In this document: positions 1 to 8,463 of the stretch, in pieces | How positions within the stretch are numbered: position 1 is the stretch's first letter | How the letters are laid out: every line of letters starts with the position of its first letter | Assembly (NCBI GenBank): GCA_016712565.1 | Contig: JADJQU010000004.1 | Span: 434,001-498,000, forward strand | Source: Planctomycetota bacterium | GTDB taxonomy: Bacteria > Planctomycetota > UBA1135 > GCA-002686595 | DNA: 64,000 nt | Reading direction: 5' to 3' | The notes under the pieces: generated by a model | What the model was told of the DNA's origin: nothing | Seen by the model: the letters and a program-made list of their open reading frames with translations, nothing else | Databases searched by the model: none | Made by a program: the position numbers and the translations under genes

Positions 1-106
1 AAGTCTGTGTTCATGGTGCGTGGGGTCCGAGGGCAAGCAGGATACTGACCCAACTCGAACTTGTCCCGGACCGCGGCCATGGGATGCTCGCGGCGGAGGA
101 AAACCC

Positions 107-1153
107 ATGCACATCCCGTTCGCCTGTCTCGCGGCGGCCCTGGCTGCCCTGCTCGCATCCCCTTCCCGGGCGCAGGGCGAGCTCCTGGTCCTGAACAAAA
201 CCGACGCCACCCTCTCCTTCCTGGCCCCGGACCAACCCGCCGGCGCGCCGCTGGCGGTGGTGGGAACCGGCGTGGGGCCCCACGAGTTGGCGGTGGAACC
301 CGGCGGAGCGCGCGCCGTGGTCACGAATTACGGCACGGGACGCCCCGGCAGCTCCTTGACGGTGATCGACCTGACGAAGCGCCTGCCCCTGGACACCCTC
401 GACCTGGGTCGCCACCGACGGCCCCACGGCATCGCCTTCCGCGGCAAGGGGCGCGTGCTGGTCACCTGCGAGGCCAGCCAGGCCCTGATCGAGGTGGACC
501 TGAAGGAGCGCGCGGTCGTGCGCGAGTTCGCCACGGACCAGAAGTACGCCCACATGGTGGTCCTGGCCCCGGACGGGGGTCGCGCCTTCGTGGCCAACAT
601 CGGCTCGGGCTCCCTGAGCGCCTTCGACCTGGAGGCGGGGACGCTCCTGGGGCACGTCGCCACCGGAGCTGGATCCGAGGGCCTGGCGGTGACGCCGGAC
701 GGCGCCGAGGTCTGGGTCGGCAATCGCGACGGGGACAGCCTCTCGATCGTCGACACGCAGAAGCTCGCGGTGCTCGCCACGCTGCCCTGCCCCGGCTTTC
801 CCATCCGCGTGCAGGTCACCCCCGACGGATCCCGGGCGCTGGTGTCCTGCGCCAAGGCCGGCGAGGTGGCGGTTTACGACGTGCCCGGCCGCAAGCAGCT
901 GGCCCGCCTGTCGCTGTCCGTGACGCCCGAGGAGCTCGAGCGCGTGGAACACGGCCAGCGCCTGTTCGGCGTCGATTTCCAGGGCTCCCCGGTGCCCGTG
1001 GGCATCCTGATCGAACCCTCGGGCAAGCGGGCCTACGTGGCCAACACCAACGCGGACGTGGTCAGCGTGCTCGACCTGGAACGGCTCGCCCTGGCCGGCC
1101 GCCTGCGGGCCGGGCGGGAGCCCGACGGCCTCGCCTGGACCGCGCGGCCCTGA
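107..1153 (+). CDS. Secreted YVTN-type beta-propeller protein
   Basis: A 348-residue protein with a clear signal peptide (residues 1-22, ending SRA|Q) followed by repeated 40-45-residue blades with YVTN/NHL-like features such as PDGxRAFVAN, TPDGAEVWVGN and PSGKRAYVAN, as in the YncE family. Such propellers usually act outside the cytoplasm in binding roles; no catalytic residues are evident, so the function is unknown. The ATG at 107 was chosen because GGAGGA lies at 95-100 and the signal peptide starts there; the frame stays open upstream to 20, but that stretch looks non-coding. The gene is followed after 46 nt by ettA, which has its own promoter-like element. Confidence 0.82.
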   Translation: MHIPFACLAAALAALLASPSRAQGELLVLNKTDATLSFLAPDQPAGAPLAVVGTGVGPHELAVEPGGARAVVTNYGTGRPGSSLTVIDLTKRLPLDTLDLGRHRRPHGIAFRGKGRVLVTCEASQALIEVDLKERAVVREFATDQKYAHMVVLAPDGGRAFVANIGSGSLSAFDLEAGTLLGHVATGAGSEGLAVTPDGAEVWVGNRDGDSLSIVDTQKLAVLATLPCPGFPIRVQVTPDGSRALVSCAKAGEVAVYDVPGRKQLARLSLSVTPEELERVEHGQRLFGVDFQGSPVPVGILIEPSGKRAYVANTNADVVSVLDLERLALAGRLRAGREPDGLAWTARP

Positions 1154-1183
1154 ACAACGGCTGACAGCGGGCCCGGGGGGGAC

Positions 1184-1189
1184 TATCCT
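1184..1189 (+). promoter_or_regulatory. -10-like TATCCT just before ettA, leaderless type
   Basis: The hexamer TATCCT ends 10 nt before the ettA ATG, so a transcript starting about 7 nt downstream of it would begin at or next to the start codon. No Shine-Dalgarno sequence lies in between. The same arrangement recurs at other genes in the window. Confidence 0.45.
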
Positions 1190-1199
1190 GTTTGCCCCG

Positions 1200-2870
1200 A
1201 TGGCCGACAAGATCATCTACCAGCTCCAGGAGCTCTCCAAGTACTACGGACAGAACAAGGTCCTGGAGGGCATCACCCTGGCCTTCCTCGAGGGCGCCAA
1301 GATCGGCGTCATCGGAGCGAACGGCGCGGGCAAGTCCACCTTGCTGCGCATCATCGCGGGCGAGGACAAGAAGTACGAGGGCACCGCCAAGCCGATCGGC
1401 GAGCAGACCATCGGCTACCTCTCCCAGGAGCCTCCGCTCAGCGACGAGCTGACCGTGCTGGGCAACCTGCGCGAGGCCGTGGCGCCGCTGCTCGCCATCG
1501 AGAAGCGCTACAACGAACTCGCCGAGGCCGGCGACATGGGCGACGAGTTCATGCACCTCTCCGAGCTGATGGAGCATCGGGAGATCTGGGAACTCGACAG
1601 CCACCTGGAGCAGGCGGCCGAGGCCCTGTGCCTGCCGCCCATGGACGCCGACGTGAGGAAGCTCTCGGGCGGCGAGCGCCGGCGCGTGGCCCTGTGCAAG
1701 CTGCTGATGTCGCACCCCGACATCCTGCTCCTCGACGAGCCCACCAACCACCTGGACGCGGCCACGGTGGAATGGCTCGAGCACCATCTGAAGGAGTACC
1801 AGGGCACGGTGATCCTGATCACCCACGACCGCTACTTCCTCGACAACGTGGTGGGCTGGATGCTCGAGATCGAGCGCGGCCGGGCCAATCCCTACAAGGG
1901 CAACTACTCCGAGTATCTGCTGGCCAAGCAGCGCATCCTGGAGGAGAAGTCCGGGAAGGACGCGGCGCGCGAGAAGCTGTTCAAGAAGGAACGCGAGTGG
2001 CTGGGCCAGTCCCCGGCCGCGCGCCGCGGTCGGGCCAAGTGGCGCCTGGAACGCTTCAAGCAGATGCAGCAGGAGAAGGCCGAGGATCAGGTCGAGTCCG
2101 TGGACCTGCGCATTCCGCCCGGGCCGCGACTGGGCGACAAGGTGATCGAGTTCAAGAACGTCACCAAGGGCTTCGGCGGCCGCGCGTTGATCCACAACCT
2201 GACCTTCGAGGTGCCCCCCGGCGGCATCCTGGGCATCGTCGGGGCCAACGGCATGGGCAAGTCCACCCTGCTGCGCATGATCATGCAGCAGGAGCAGCCC
2301 GACAAGGGCACGGTGACGATCGGCTCGACGGTGATGCTGCGCTACCTCGACCAGTCGCGCGCGGTGCTGCACGACGACCAGACGGTGTTCCAGAACATCA
2401 CCGAGGGCAACGTGCAGATCGCCTTCGGCACGCGGACCCTCGACGCCCGCGCCTACGTGGCGCGCTTCAACTTCAAGGGCGAGGATCAGCAGAAACTCCT
2501 GGGCGAGTGCTCGGGCGGCATGCGCAACCGCGTGCTCTTGGCCAAGATGCTGCGCGAGCCCGCCAACGTGATCCTGATGGACGAACCCACCAACGACCTC
2601 GACCTGGACACGCTGCGCGTGCTCGAGGGCGCCATCGAGGAGTACCCGGGTTCGGCGATCGTGGTCAGCCACGACCGCTACTTCCTGAACCGCGTCGCGA
2701 CCCACATCCTGGCCTTCGAGGGCGTGGTCGAGGACGGCAAGGGGCCGGAGATCAACTTCTACCCCGGCGACTACGAGGCCTACCACGAGTGGCGGGACAA
2801 GCAGTGGGCCGAGCGCGGCATCGGCGGCCGCTCGCGGGCCGGCAAGTACAAGAAGCTCCTGCGGGACTGA
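1200..2870 (+). CDS. ettA: Energy-dependent translational throttle protein EttA (ABC-F)
   Basis: At 556 residues this matches the usual EttA length (about 555). EttA is a soluble ABC-F ATPase that binds the ribosomal E site and gates the first elongation step according to ATP/ADP level. There are two nucleotide-binding domains. The first has Walker A GANGAGKST (about 39-47), signature LSGGE (about 155) and Walker B LLLDEPTNHLD (about 177). The basic interdomain linker around 255-290 contains KWRLERFKQM. The second has Walker A GANGMGKST (about 348), Walker B ILMDEPTNDLD (about 458) and the switch histidine in VVSHDRYF. The second signature reads CSGGM instead of the usual LSGGE. There are no membrane segments. 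The NUDIX gene follows after 7 nt and is probably co-transcribed. Confidence 0.95.
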   Translation: MADKIIYQLQELSKYYGQNKVLEGITLAFLEGAKIGVIGANGAGKSTLLRIIAGEDKKYEGTAKPIGEQTIGYLSQEPPLSDELTVLGNLREAVAPLLAIEKRYNELAEAGDMGDEFMHLSELMEHREIWELDSHLEQAAEALCLPPMDADVRKLSGGERRRVALCKLLMSHPDILLLDEPTNHLDAATVEWLEHHLKEYQGTVILITHDRYFLDNVVGWMLEIERGRANPYKGNYSEYLLAKQRILEEKSGKDAAREKLFKKEREWLGQSPAARRGRAKWRLERFKQMQQEKAEDQVESVDLRIPPGPRLGDKVIEFKNVTKGFGGRALIHNLTFEVPPGGILGIVGANGMGKSTLLRMIMQQEQPDKGTVTIGSTVMLRYLDQSRAVLHDDQTVFQNITEGNVQIAFGTRTLDARAYVARFNFKGEDQQKLLGECSGGMRNRVLLAKMLREPANVILMDEPTNDLDLDTLRVLEGAIEEYPGSAIVVSHDRYFLNRVATHILAFEGVVEDGKGPEINFYPGDYEAYHEWRDKQWAERGIGGRSRAGKYKKLLRD

Positions 2871-2877
2871 GTACCCC

Positions 2878-3456
2878 GTGGGAGTCCTGTGGAGCGCGCA
2901 GCGGGCCGAACTGGCCGCCGACCCGACCCTGGCCACCGCCCGGCGCTTGCTCATGGCCTACGAGCCGCGGGACGCCGATCAGGCGCGCTTCCGGCGCGAG
3001 ATGCTCGAGTTCGTGGAGCGCTTCCCCGGGGAGGCCCACCGGCGCAGCTGCGTGCCGGGGCACTTGACGGCCTCTTGCCTGGTGTTGGACGCCACGCGCT
3101 CGCGGGCCTTGCTCACCCATCACAGGAAGCTCGACCGCTGGCTGCAGCTCGGCGGACACTGCGACGGCGACTCCAACCTGCCTGCGGTGGCCCTGCGGGA
3201 GGCCCGGGAGGAATCGGGAATCGACGATCTCCTCATCGATCCGCGCATCGTGGACCTGGACGTCCATCCGATCCCGGCCAGGCCCGGCGAGCCGCGGCAC
3301 CTGCACCTGGACGCGCGCTTCCTCGTTCACGCCCCCGCGGGGGCCCGGGAGAGCGCCAGCGAGGAGTCCCATCGCGTGGCCTGGATCGCACCTGGTGAAC
3401 TCGACGGCATCGCCGCCGACGATTCCCTGCGCAGGCTGTTCGGTCTCGCGTTCTGA
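2878..3456 (+). CDS. NUDIX hydrolase
   Basis: This 192-residue protein carries a NUDIX box at about residues 91-114: GGHCDGD, a spacer, then REAREESGI, which fits the conserved REUxEExGU core that binds the divalent metal. The glutamate expected midway between the first glycine and REU is serine here, as in some GGHxDG-type members. NUDIX enzymes hydrolyse nucleoside diphosphates linked to another group; the substrate cannot be read from sequence. The GTG start lies 7 nt after the ettA stop. The protein is cytoplasmic with no signal peptide, and it converges with the next gene across 12 nt. Confidence 0.88.
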   Translation: MGVLWSAQRAELAADPTLATARRLLMAYEPRDADQARFRREMLEFVERFPGEAHRRSCVPGHLTASCLVLDATRSRALLTHHRKLDRWLQLGGHCDGDSNLPAVALREAREESGIDDLLIDPRIVDLDVHPIPARPGEPRHLHLDARFLVHAPAGARESASEESHRVAWIAPGELDGIAADDSLRRLFGLAF

Positions 3457-3468
3457 AGCCGAGCGCCC

Positions 3469-4389
3469 CTACCAGACGCGACCGTTCCAGGTGCGTGTCA
3501 GGCTCTGGGTGTGGGTCGTGCGGGTGGAATTGGATTCCAGGGCGCTCTCCACCGAGAACGAGTACTCGCGCGTGCTCGGGACGTGCCCCGTCTCGGAGTG
3601 GCTGATGCCCTGCCGGCCGCCCGCGGTCGTTTTCTCCGTGAGGAAGACCTTGCGGCGCACGACGTGAACGACGCCGCTGGGATCGGCCGGCCCGGCGGGA
3701 TGGATCCAATCCGAAAGGGCTCCGGCCAGGCCCGAGGATCGCTCCTCGGGCAGTTCGGGGAGCCCCTCCGCGGGCGCGCCGGCCACGTCGCACCGCGGGG
3801 TCGCGGCCCCGGCGTGGACGACCACGTCGAAGGTCAGCTCACCGCGCAGGTCCGAACCCGTCCCCACCAGGGGCTCACCCTCGACCCAGACGCGGGCGCG
3901 AATGCCCACCTCGGGGGCCTGATCCAGCACCGCCGAGCGCACGGCCAGGGACCGGCGCGTCTCGCTGGCCACCTCCACGGCGATCGCGACCTCGTGCCGC
4001 ACCCGGGCAAGCGTCTGGTCCCCGTGGCTCACGGTGGTGATCAAACGGAAGCGGTCGATCCGCAGGCTCCCGTCCAGAGGCGCCTCGGCGAAGGGATCGG
4101 GGTCCCCCAGTTGCCAGGTTCCCTCGGGCGAGGTCCAGGGAGCCGCCGGCCAGCCGGCCGCGGCCGCGGGATCGGCCACGGGATGGAGCGCCAGCGCGGC
4201 GCGAAAGTCGGGCGTATTGCGAAAGTGGAGCCACAGGCTCAGGACGGCCAGGGCCGCGAGTCCCAGGCCCGCAAGCCCCGCCAGCAGGAACATGCGCCGG
4301 AAACCCACGGCGCCCGACGGCCCTGGAGTTCCCGCCGTGCGCTGCGGCTCGCCGCGGGGGCCGACTTCCGTGGGCGCCGGTGTGTCCAT
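3469..4389 (-). CDS. Single-pass membrane protein of unknown function
   Basis: I do not recognise this 306-residue protein. It starts with about 30 Pro/Gly-rich residues, has one hydrophobic segment (about 33-55, LLAGLAGLGLAALAVLSLWL), and continues as an extracytoplasmic beta-rich domain. There are strand-like stretches such as RIDRFRLITTVSHG and HEVAIAVEVASE, and Ser/Thr-rich strands at the C-terminus. The topology suggests an inner-membrane anchor with a periplasmic domain. The ATG at 4389 is preferred because it precedes the membrane segment and has a -10-like CAGGAT 8 nt upstream (4398-4403). It is divergent from trigger factor and convergent with the NUDIX gene, so it forms its own unit. 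Confidence 0.65.
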   Translation of the reverse strand: MDTPAPTEVGPRGEPQRTAGTPGPSGAVGFRRMFLLAGLAGLGLAALAVLSLWLHFRNTPDFRAALALHPVADPAAAAGWPAAPWTSPEGTWQLGDPDPFAEAPLDGSLRIDRFRLITTVSHGDQTLARVRHEVAIAVEVASETRRSLAVRSAVLDQAPEVGIRARVWVEGEPLVGTGSDLRGELTFDVVVHAGAATPRCDVAGAPAEGLPELPEERSSGLAGALSDWIHPAGPADPSGVVHVVRRKVFLTEKTTAGGRQGISHSETGHVPSTREYSFSVESALESNSTRTTHTQSLTRTWNGRVW

Positions 4390-4579
4390 GGCGCGCCATC
4401 CTGCGGCCCCTCGACGCGGATTGCCATCGCCGGTCTTGGGGCACGGCGGGGCGACCTCGCCGGGCCCACGGGGCCGCGGGGCCCACCGGCTCACCATCCG
4501 CCCTCCGGCCCACGGTGATCGCTCCCCCGGGCGGCAGCGCATGGACGCGGCCCGGCGGCGTCGGGTACCCTCTTCCCCC

Positions 4580-4585
4580 TACTAT
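4580..4585 (+). promoter_or_regulatory. Candidate -10 TACTAT upstream of tig
   Basis: TACTAT lies about 65 nt before the tig GTG within a 261-bp intergenic region shared with a divergent gene. No good -35 is seen. A second possible signal, GTTAGA, is only about 10 nt before the start codon, so the true start site is uncertain. Confidence 0.3.
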
Positions 4586-4650
4586 TCTCCGGGCCCGCGC
4601 GGCCCGTTCCCGGGCCCGCGTGGCTCGTTTCCGCCGTTAGAGACCCCGCT

Positions 4651-5934
4651 GTGCAAGTCACCGTCGAACGCACCGGTCCCTGTGTCGCCAAGATTTCCTT
4701 CACCGTGCCCGCCGCCGATTTCGACGGCGAGGTCGCGCGCCTGCTCAAGCAGGCGTCGACCCAGGTGCGCATGAAGGGTTTCCGCCCGGGCCACGTGCCC
4801 ACGGCCCTGGTCGAGAAGCAGCACGGCAAGGAGCTGCGGCACGAGGCGCGCCAGCGCTTCCTCAACCAGGCCTACGAGCAGGCGGTGGCCAAGGAGAAGA
4901 TGCGCCCCCTGGCCCACCCGCGGGTGGACCTGGGCGAGCCTTCGATGCTCGCCGGCCTGCCGTTTCAGGCCAGCTTCGAGCTGAGCCTGCGGCCCGAGTT
5001 CGAATTGGGCGAGTACAAGGGCCTCGCCGTCGACTCCAAGGTGGAGGCCGTCACCGACGAGAAGGTCGAGCAGGCCATCGAGAACATCCGCCAGCAGCAG
5101 GCCTACCCCGAGCCCGCCGGCGAGCTCGGCATGCCCGAGGACGGCGTGGCCCTCTGCCGGGTGGAGCTGTTCTTCGAGGGCCAGAGCGTGTTCGTGCGCG
5201 AGGGCCTGCGCCTGGGGCCGGGAACCCAGATGCCGGGGATGGACCAGGAGGCCTTCAAGACGCGCATCGTCGGCGCCAAGGACAAGGACTCCTTCGAGAT
5301 CGACCTGACCTTCCCCGAGGACTTCGAGCACGAGGCGGCCCGCGGCAAGTCCGGTCGCTGCGCCATCACCGTGGACCAGGCCTTCCGCGTGGTGCTTCCC
5401 AGCCGCGAGGCGGTCATGAAGACCCTCGGACAGGCGGACGAGAGCTCCTTCAAGTCCTTCGTGCACGACCGCCTGAAGGAGGCCCACCAGGAGCAGGAGG
5501 ACCGGCGCGTGGAGAACGTGATCCTCGAGCGCCTGATCGACGCCCACGGCTTCGAACTGCCCGCCCCCATGGTCGAGGAGCAGATCCGCGCCCGACGGGA
5601 GCAGCTGCGCAGGGAGCTTGCGGAGCGTGGAGCCGACGAAAGCGCCATCGCGGAGCAAATCACCGGCCAAGAGACCGCCGCCAGGGAGGCCGCGATCCGG
5701 GCCTCGCGGGGCTATTTCCTGATCGAGGCGATCGCCCAAAAGGAATCCATCCAGGTGGCCGAAGAGGACCTGCTCGCCGAGCTCAGGGTCATCGCGCAGA
5801 AGAACCGCGCCAGCCTGGAGGACGTCACCAAGCACTACAAAGAGCAGAACCTGTTCGGGCAACTGGCCATGGAGCTGGTCGAGCGCCGCGTGCGCCGCAT
5901 GCTGCGCGAGAGCGCCAAGCAGAGCGCGGGCTAG
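4651..5934 (+). CDS. tig: Trigger factor, ribosome-associated chaperone
   Basis: The 427-residue length matches the trigger-factor family. The N-terminal ribosome-binding domain contains GFRPGHVP at residues 43-50, the loop that docks on ribosomal protein L23. A FKBP-like peptidyl-prolyl isomerase domain spans about 155-240, and the C-terminal two thirds is helical and charged, forming the substrate cradle. The protein shields nascent chains at the tunnel exit. The GTG at 4651 was selected because the N-terminal strand MQVTVERTGPCVAKI begins there. It lies upstream of clpP and clpX on the same strand, the common bacterial order tig-clpP-clpX, with a 260-bp gap containing a hairpin and a new promoter. 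Confidence 0.96.
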   Translation: MQVTVERTGPCVAKISFTVPAADFDGEVARLLKQASTQVRMKGFRPGHVPTALVEKQHGKELRHEARQRFLNQAYEQAVAKEKMRPLAHPRVDLGEPSMLAGLPFQASFELSLRPEFELGEYKGLAVDSKVEAVTDEKVEQAIENIRQQQAYPEPAGELGMPEDGVALCRVELFFEGQSVFVREGLRLGPGTQMPGMDQEAFKTRIVGAKDKDSFEIDLTFPEDFEHEAARGKSGRCAITVDQAFRVVLPSREAVMKTLGQADESSFKSFVHDRLKEAHQEQEDRRVENVILERLIDAHGFELPAPMVEEQIRARREQLRRELAERGADESAIAEQITGQETAAREAAIRASRGYFLIEAIAQKESIQVAEEDLLAELRVIAQKNRASLEDVTKHYKEQNLFGQLAMELVERRVRRMLRESAKQSAG

Positions 5935-5937
5935 CCG

Positions 5938-5955
5938 CGCCCCGATCGCGGGGCG
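5938..5955 (+). terminator. GC hairpin after tig, no U-tract
   Basis: CGCCCCG and CGGGGCG form a perfect 7-bp stem with a 4-nt loop, 3 nt after the tig stop. No run of T follows, so it may slow or stop transcription only weakly or act with Rho. The rest of 5956-6180 is GC-rich and holds no coding signal I can support. Confidence 0.35.
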
Positions 5956-6180
5956 GGGAGCCCCGCGACCCGCGCCCCGCGCCCCGCGACCGTCGACGCC
6001 GTGTGTTCCGCCCGCGCGCCGGGACCGGGAGCGACGCCCCGAACCGCCCTCCGAGCGAGCTTGGAGCCTGCGCCGGACTCCAAAGCCCCGTCGAGAGTTT
6101 TTTTCCGGCCAGGGAGCCGATGTTTCCGGCCGTCCCGCCTTCCCGCCGGAGCCCGTGCTTGAGTCGGGCTCTCCGAAGCG

Positions 6181-6186
6181 TTATCT
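6181..6186 (+). promoter_or_regulatory. -10-like TTATCT just before clpP GTG
   Basis: TTATCT ends 9 nt before the GTG at 6196, the spacing seen at other presumed leaderless genes in this window. This favours GTG 6196 over the ATG codons at 6205 and 6268 as the clpP start. Confidence 0.4.
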
Positions 6187-6195
6187 GCCTCTACC

Positions 6196-6876
6196 GTGGA
6201 TCCCATGTTCAACGACTCCCCCCGTCGGGACCGTCTCCCCCTCCCACCGCACCGCACAACGCACAGCATGGACGCGCAAGCCAACTACTACATCCCCTAC
6301 GTCATCGAGAAGACCGGCCGCGGCGAGCGCACCTACGACATCTACTCGCGCCTGCTCGAGGACCGGATCATCTTCATCGGCACGGCGATCGACGACACGG
6401 TCGCCAACTCGGTGATGGCGCAGCTCCTGTTCCTGGACAAGGCCAACAAGACCCAGGACATCAACATCTACATCAACTCCCCGGGCGGGTCGGTGACCTC
6501 GGGCCTCGCGATCTACGACACGATGCAGTTCGTGCAGGCCGACGTCTCGACCTACTGCCTGGGCCAGGCGGCCTCCATGGGCGCGGTGCTCCTGGCGGGC
6601 GGCAAGCAGGGAAAGCGTTTCGCACTGCCCCACGCCCGGATCATGATCCACCAGCCCTGGGGAGGCGCCCAGGGCACGGCCATGGACATGGAAATCCAGG
6701 TCAACGAGATCCTGAAGCTCAAGCGCAACCTGGAGGAGATCCTTGGTCGACACACCGGGAAGACCGGCAAGGAGATCTCCAAGGCCTCCGAGCGGGACAA
6801 CTTCATGGATCCCGAATCCGCCAAGGCCTTCGGCCTGATCGACCACGTGGTCCAGATTCCCGCCGGCAAGACCTAG
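6196..6876 (+). CDS. clpP: ATP-dependent Clp protease proteolytic subunit ClpP
   Basis: This serine peptidase forms the two-heptamer chamber used by ClpX. The catalytic triad is visible: Ser in GQAASMGA (S127), His in MIHQPWGG (H152) and Asp in ERDNFM (D201). NSPGGS, which lines the oxyanion region, is also present. From GTG 6196 the product is 226 residues. ATG 6205 (223 residues) or ATG 6268 (202 residues) are alternatives, the last giving the most compact family-like N-terminus before YYIPYVIEKTGRGER. I use 6196 because of the -10-like element 9 nt upstream, but the start is uncertain. clpX follows after 104 nt. Confidence 0.94.
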   Translation: MDPMFNDSPRRDRLPLPPHRTTHSMDAQANYYIPYVIEKTGRGERTYDIYSRLLEDRIIFIGTAIDDTVANSVMAQLLFLDKANKTQDINIYINSPGGSVTSGLAIYDTMQFVQADVSTYCLGQAASMGAVLLAGGKQGKRFALPHARIMIHQPWGGAQGTAMDMEIQVNEILKLKRNLEEILGRHTGKTGKEISKASERDNFMDPESAKAFGLIDHVVQIPAGKT

Positions 6877-6915
6877 CCGCTACGGGGCCCCCGCGTACCA
6901 TGGGGTGAGGCACGC

Positions 6916-6943
6916 GGGCCTGCGGCAAGGGGCCGCAGCCCGC
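6916..6943 (+). other. GC-rich hairpin between clpP and clpX
   Basis: GCGGGCCTGCGGC and GCCGCAGCCCGC can pair with one bulge around a short loop. There is no T-tract. It could act as an attenuating or processing stem between the two genes, but nothing else supports a role. Confidence 0.25.
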
Positions 6944-6980
6944 AGCAGACGCCCGAGTACCGCGACCCGCAGCGCAAACC

Positions 6981-8441
6981 ATGAGCCCTTCTTCGAACCG
7001 CGGCCGACACGTCGAGCGCTGCACCTTCTGCGAGAAGCGACGTCATCACGTCGCCTCGCTGATCGCCGGCCCGCCGGGCGTCTACATCTGCAACGAGTGC
7101 ATCGAGATCTGCAACTCGATCCTGCAGGAGGAGAGTCGCAGGACGCCCGAGGCCGGCGCCGGGGCGGCCGCCGCCGCGGGCACGGCCGGAGCGCCGGGCC
7201 CTGCGGGAGTGCGCGGCCGCACGCTCGCGCCCGCCGCGGCCGAGCGCCGCACGCCCACGCCGATCCAGATCGCGCGACACCTCGACGAGTACGTGATCGG
7301 CCAGAGCCGCGCCAAGAAGATCCTGGCCGTGGCCGTGCACAACCACTACAAGCGCCTGCAGCACGGCCAAAAGGCCTCGGGCCTGGCCGCCACCGCCGCC
7401 GCGTCTCCGGTGGAGATCGAGAAGTCCAACGTGCTCCTGATCGGGCCCACCGGCTGCGGCAAGACGCTTTTGGCGCGCACCCTGGCGCGCATGCTCGACG
7501 TGCCCTTCGCCATGGCCGACGCCACCACGCTGACGGAGGCCGGCTACGTGGGCGAGGACGTGGAGAACATCCTGCTCAAATTGCTGCAGAACGCCGATTT
7601 CGACATCGAGCGGGCCCAGCAGGGCATCGTCTACATCGACGAGATCGACAAGATCAATCGCACCACGGGCAACGTCTCGATCACCCGCGACGTTTCCGGC
7701 GAAGGGGTCCAGCAGGCGCTGCTCAAGATCCTGGAGGGCACGATCGCCAACGTGCCGCCCCAGGGGGGCCGCAAACACCCCGAGCAGGCCTACCTGCACG
7801 TGGACACCACGAACATCCTGTTCGTGTGCGGCGGGACCTTCGTGGGCATCGAGGACGTGATCGCCCGGCGCATCGGCCGCGACGTGATCGGCTTCAGCCG
7901 CGAATCCGGCCGGTCGGAGGCCCCGACCAAGCCCGACGCCGCCGGCAAGGACGCCTCGACCCGGCGCTTCAAGGGCCCCCTGCCCACCAAGTCCGATCGT
8001 TCGACCCGCGACGAGTTCGTGCGCAACATCACGCCCAAGGACCTCGTCGAATTCGGCATGATTCCCGAGTTCGTGGGACGCCTGCCCGTGGTGGCGACCT
8101 TGGACACCCTGACGCGCGACGACCTGGTGCGCATCCTGACCGAGCCCAAGAACGCCCTGCTGCGCCAGTATCAGCGCCTGTTCGAGATGGCCGGGGCGAC
8201 CCTGGAGTTCAAGCCCGAGGCGGTGGCGGCCATCGCCGACATCGCCATCGAACGCGAGACCGGCGTGCGCGCCCTGCGCTCGATCCTGGAGGAGCTGCTG
8301 CTGGACCTGCTCTACGAGCTTCCCTCGCGCCGCGACACCCTGCACCACGTGGTGACCGCCGAGCACGTGCAGGGCAAGGCCTCCCTGGCGCTGGGCCTCG
8401 AAACGGATCCCGAGGCGGACGCGTCCCGCGAGAGCGCCTGA
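6981..8441 (+). CDS. clpX: ATP-dependent Clp protease ATP-binding subunit ClpX
   Basis: This AAA+ unfoldase recognises tagged substrates and feeds them to ClpP. The N-terminal zinc-binding domain has C14, C17, C37 and C40 (CTFC...CNEC). The ATPase has Walker A GPTGCGKT (155-162), Walker B VYIDEIDKI (about 217-225), pore loop GYVGEDVE and sensor-2 arginine region GVRALRSILEE. The 486 residues exceed the usual ~420 because of an Ala/Pro-rich linker after the zinc domain (about 50-85) and a charged insertion around 310-345 (PTKPDAAGKDAS). The insertion precedes the ClpP-facing part of the large domain. The ATG at 6981 directly precedes the zinc domain. Confidence 0.96.
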   Translation: MSPSSNRGRHVERCTFCEKRRHHVASLIAGPPGVYICNECIEICNSILQEESRRTPEAGAGAAAAAGTAGAPGPAGVRGRTLAPAAAERRTPTPIQIARHLDEYVIGQSRAKKILAVAVHNHYKRLQHGQKASGLAATAAASPVEIEKSNVLLIGPTGCGKTLLARTLARMLDVPFAMADATTLTEAGYVGEDVENILLKLLQNADFDIERAQQGIVYIDEIDKINRTTGNVSITRDVSGEGVQQALLKILEGTIANVPPQGGRKHPEQAYLHVDTTNILFVCGGTFVGIEDVIARRIGRDVIGFSRESGRSEAPTKPDAAGKDASTRRFKGPLPTKSDRSTRDEFVRNITPKDLVEFGMIPEFVGRLPVVATLDTLTRDDLVRILTEPKNALLRQYQRLFEMAGATLEFKPEAVAAIADIAIERETGVRALRSILEELLLDLLYELPSRRDTLHHVVTAEHVQGKASLALGLETDPEADASRESA

Positions 8442-8463
8442 GCGCCCCCCGCTCCCCTCCGGC

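Noticed and set aside
6196..6267. Certain choice of the clpP start
   Set aside because: Three starts are possible; the leaderless signal supports GTG 6196 but conservation begins only near 6268, so no firm claim is made.
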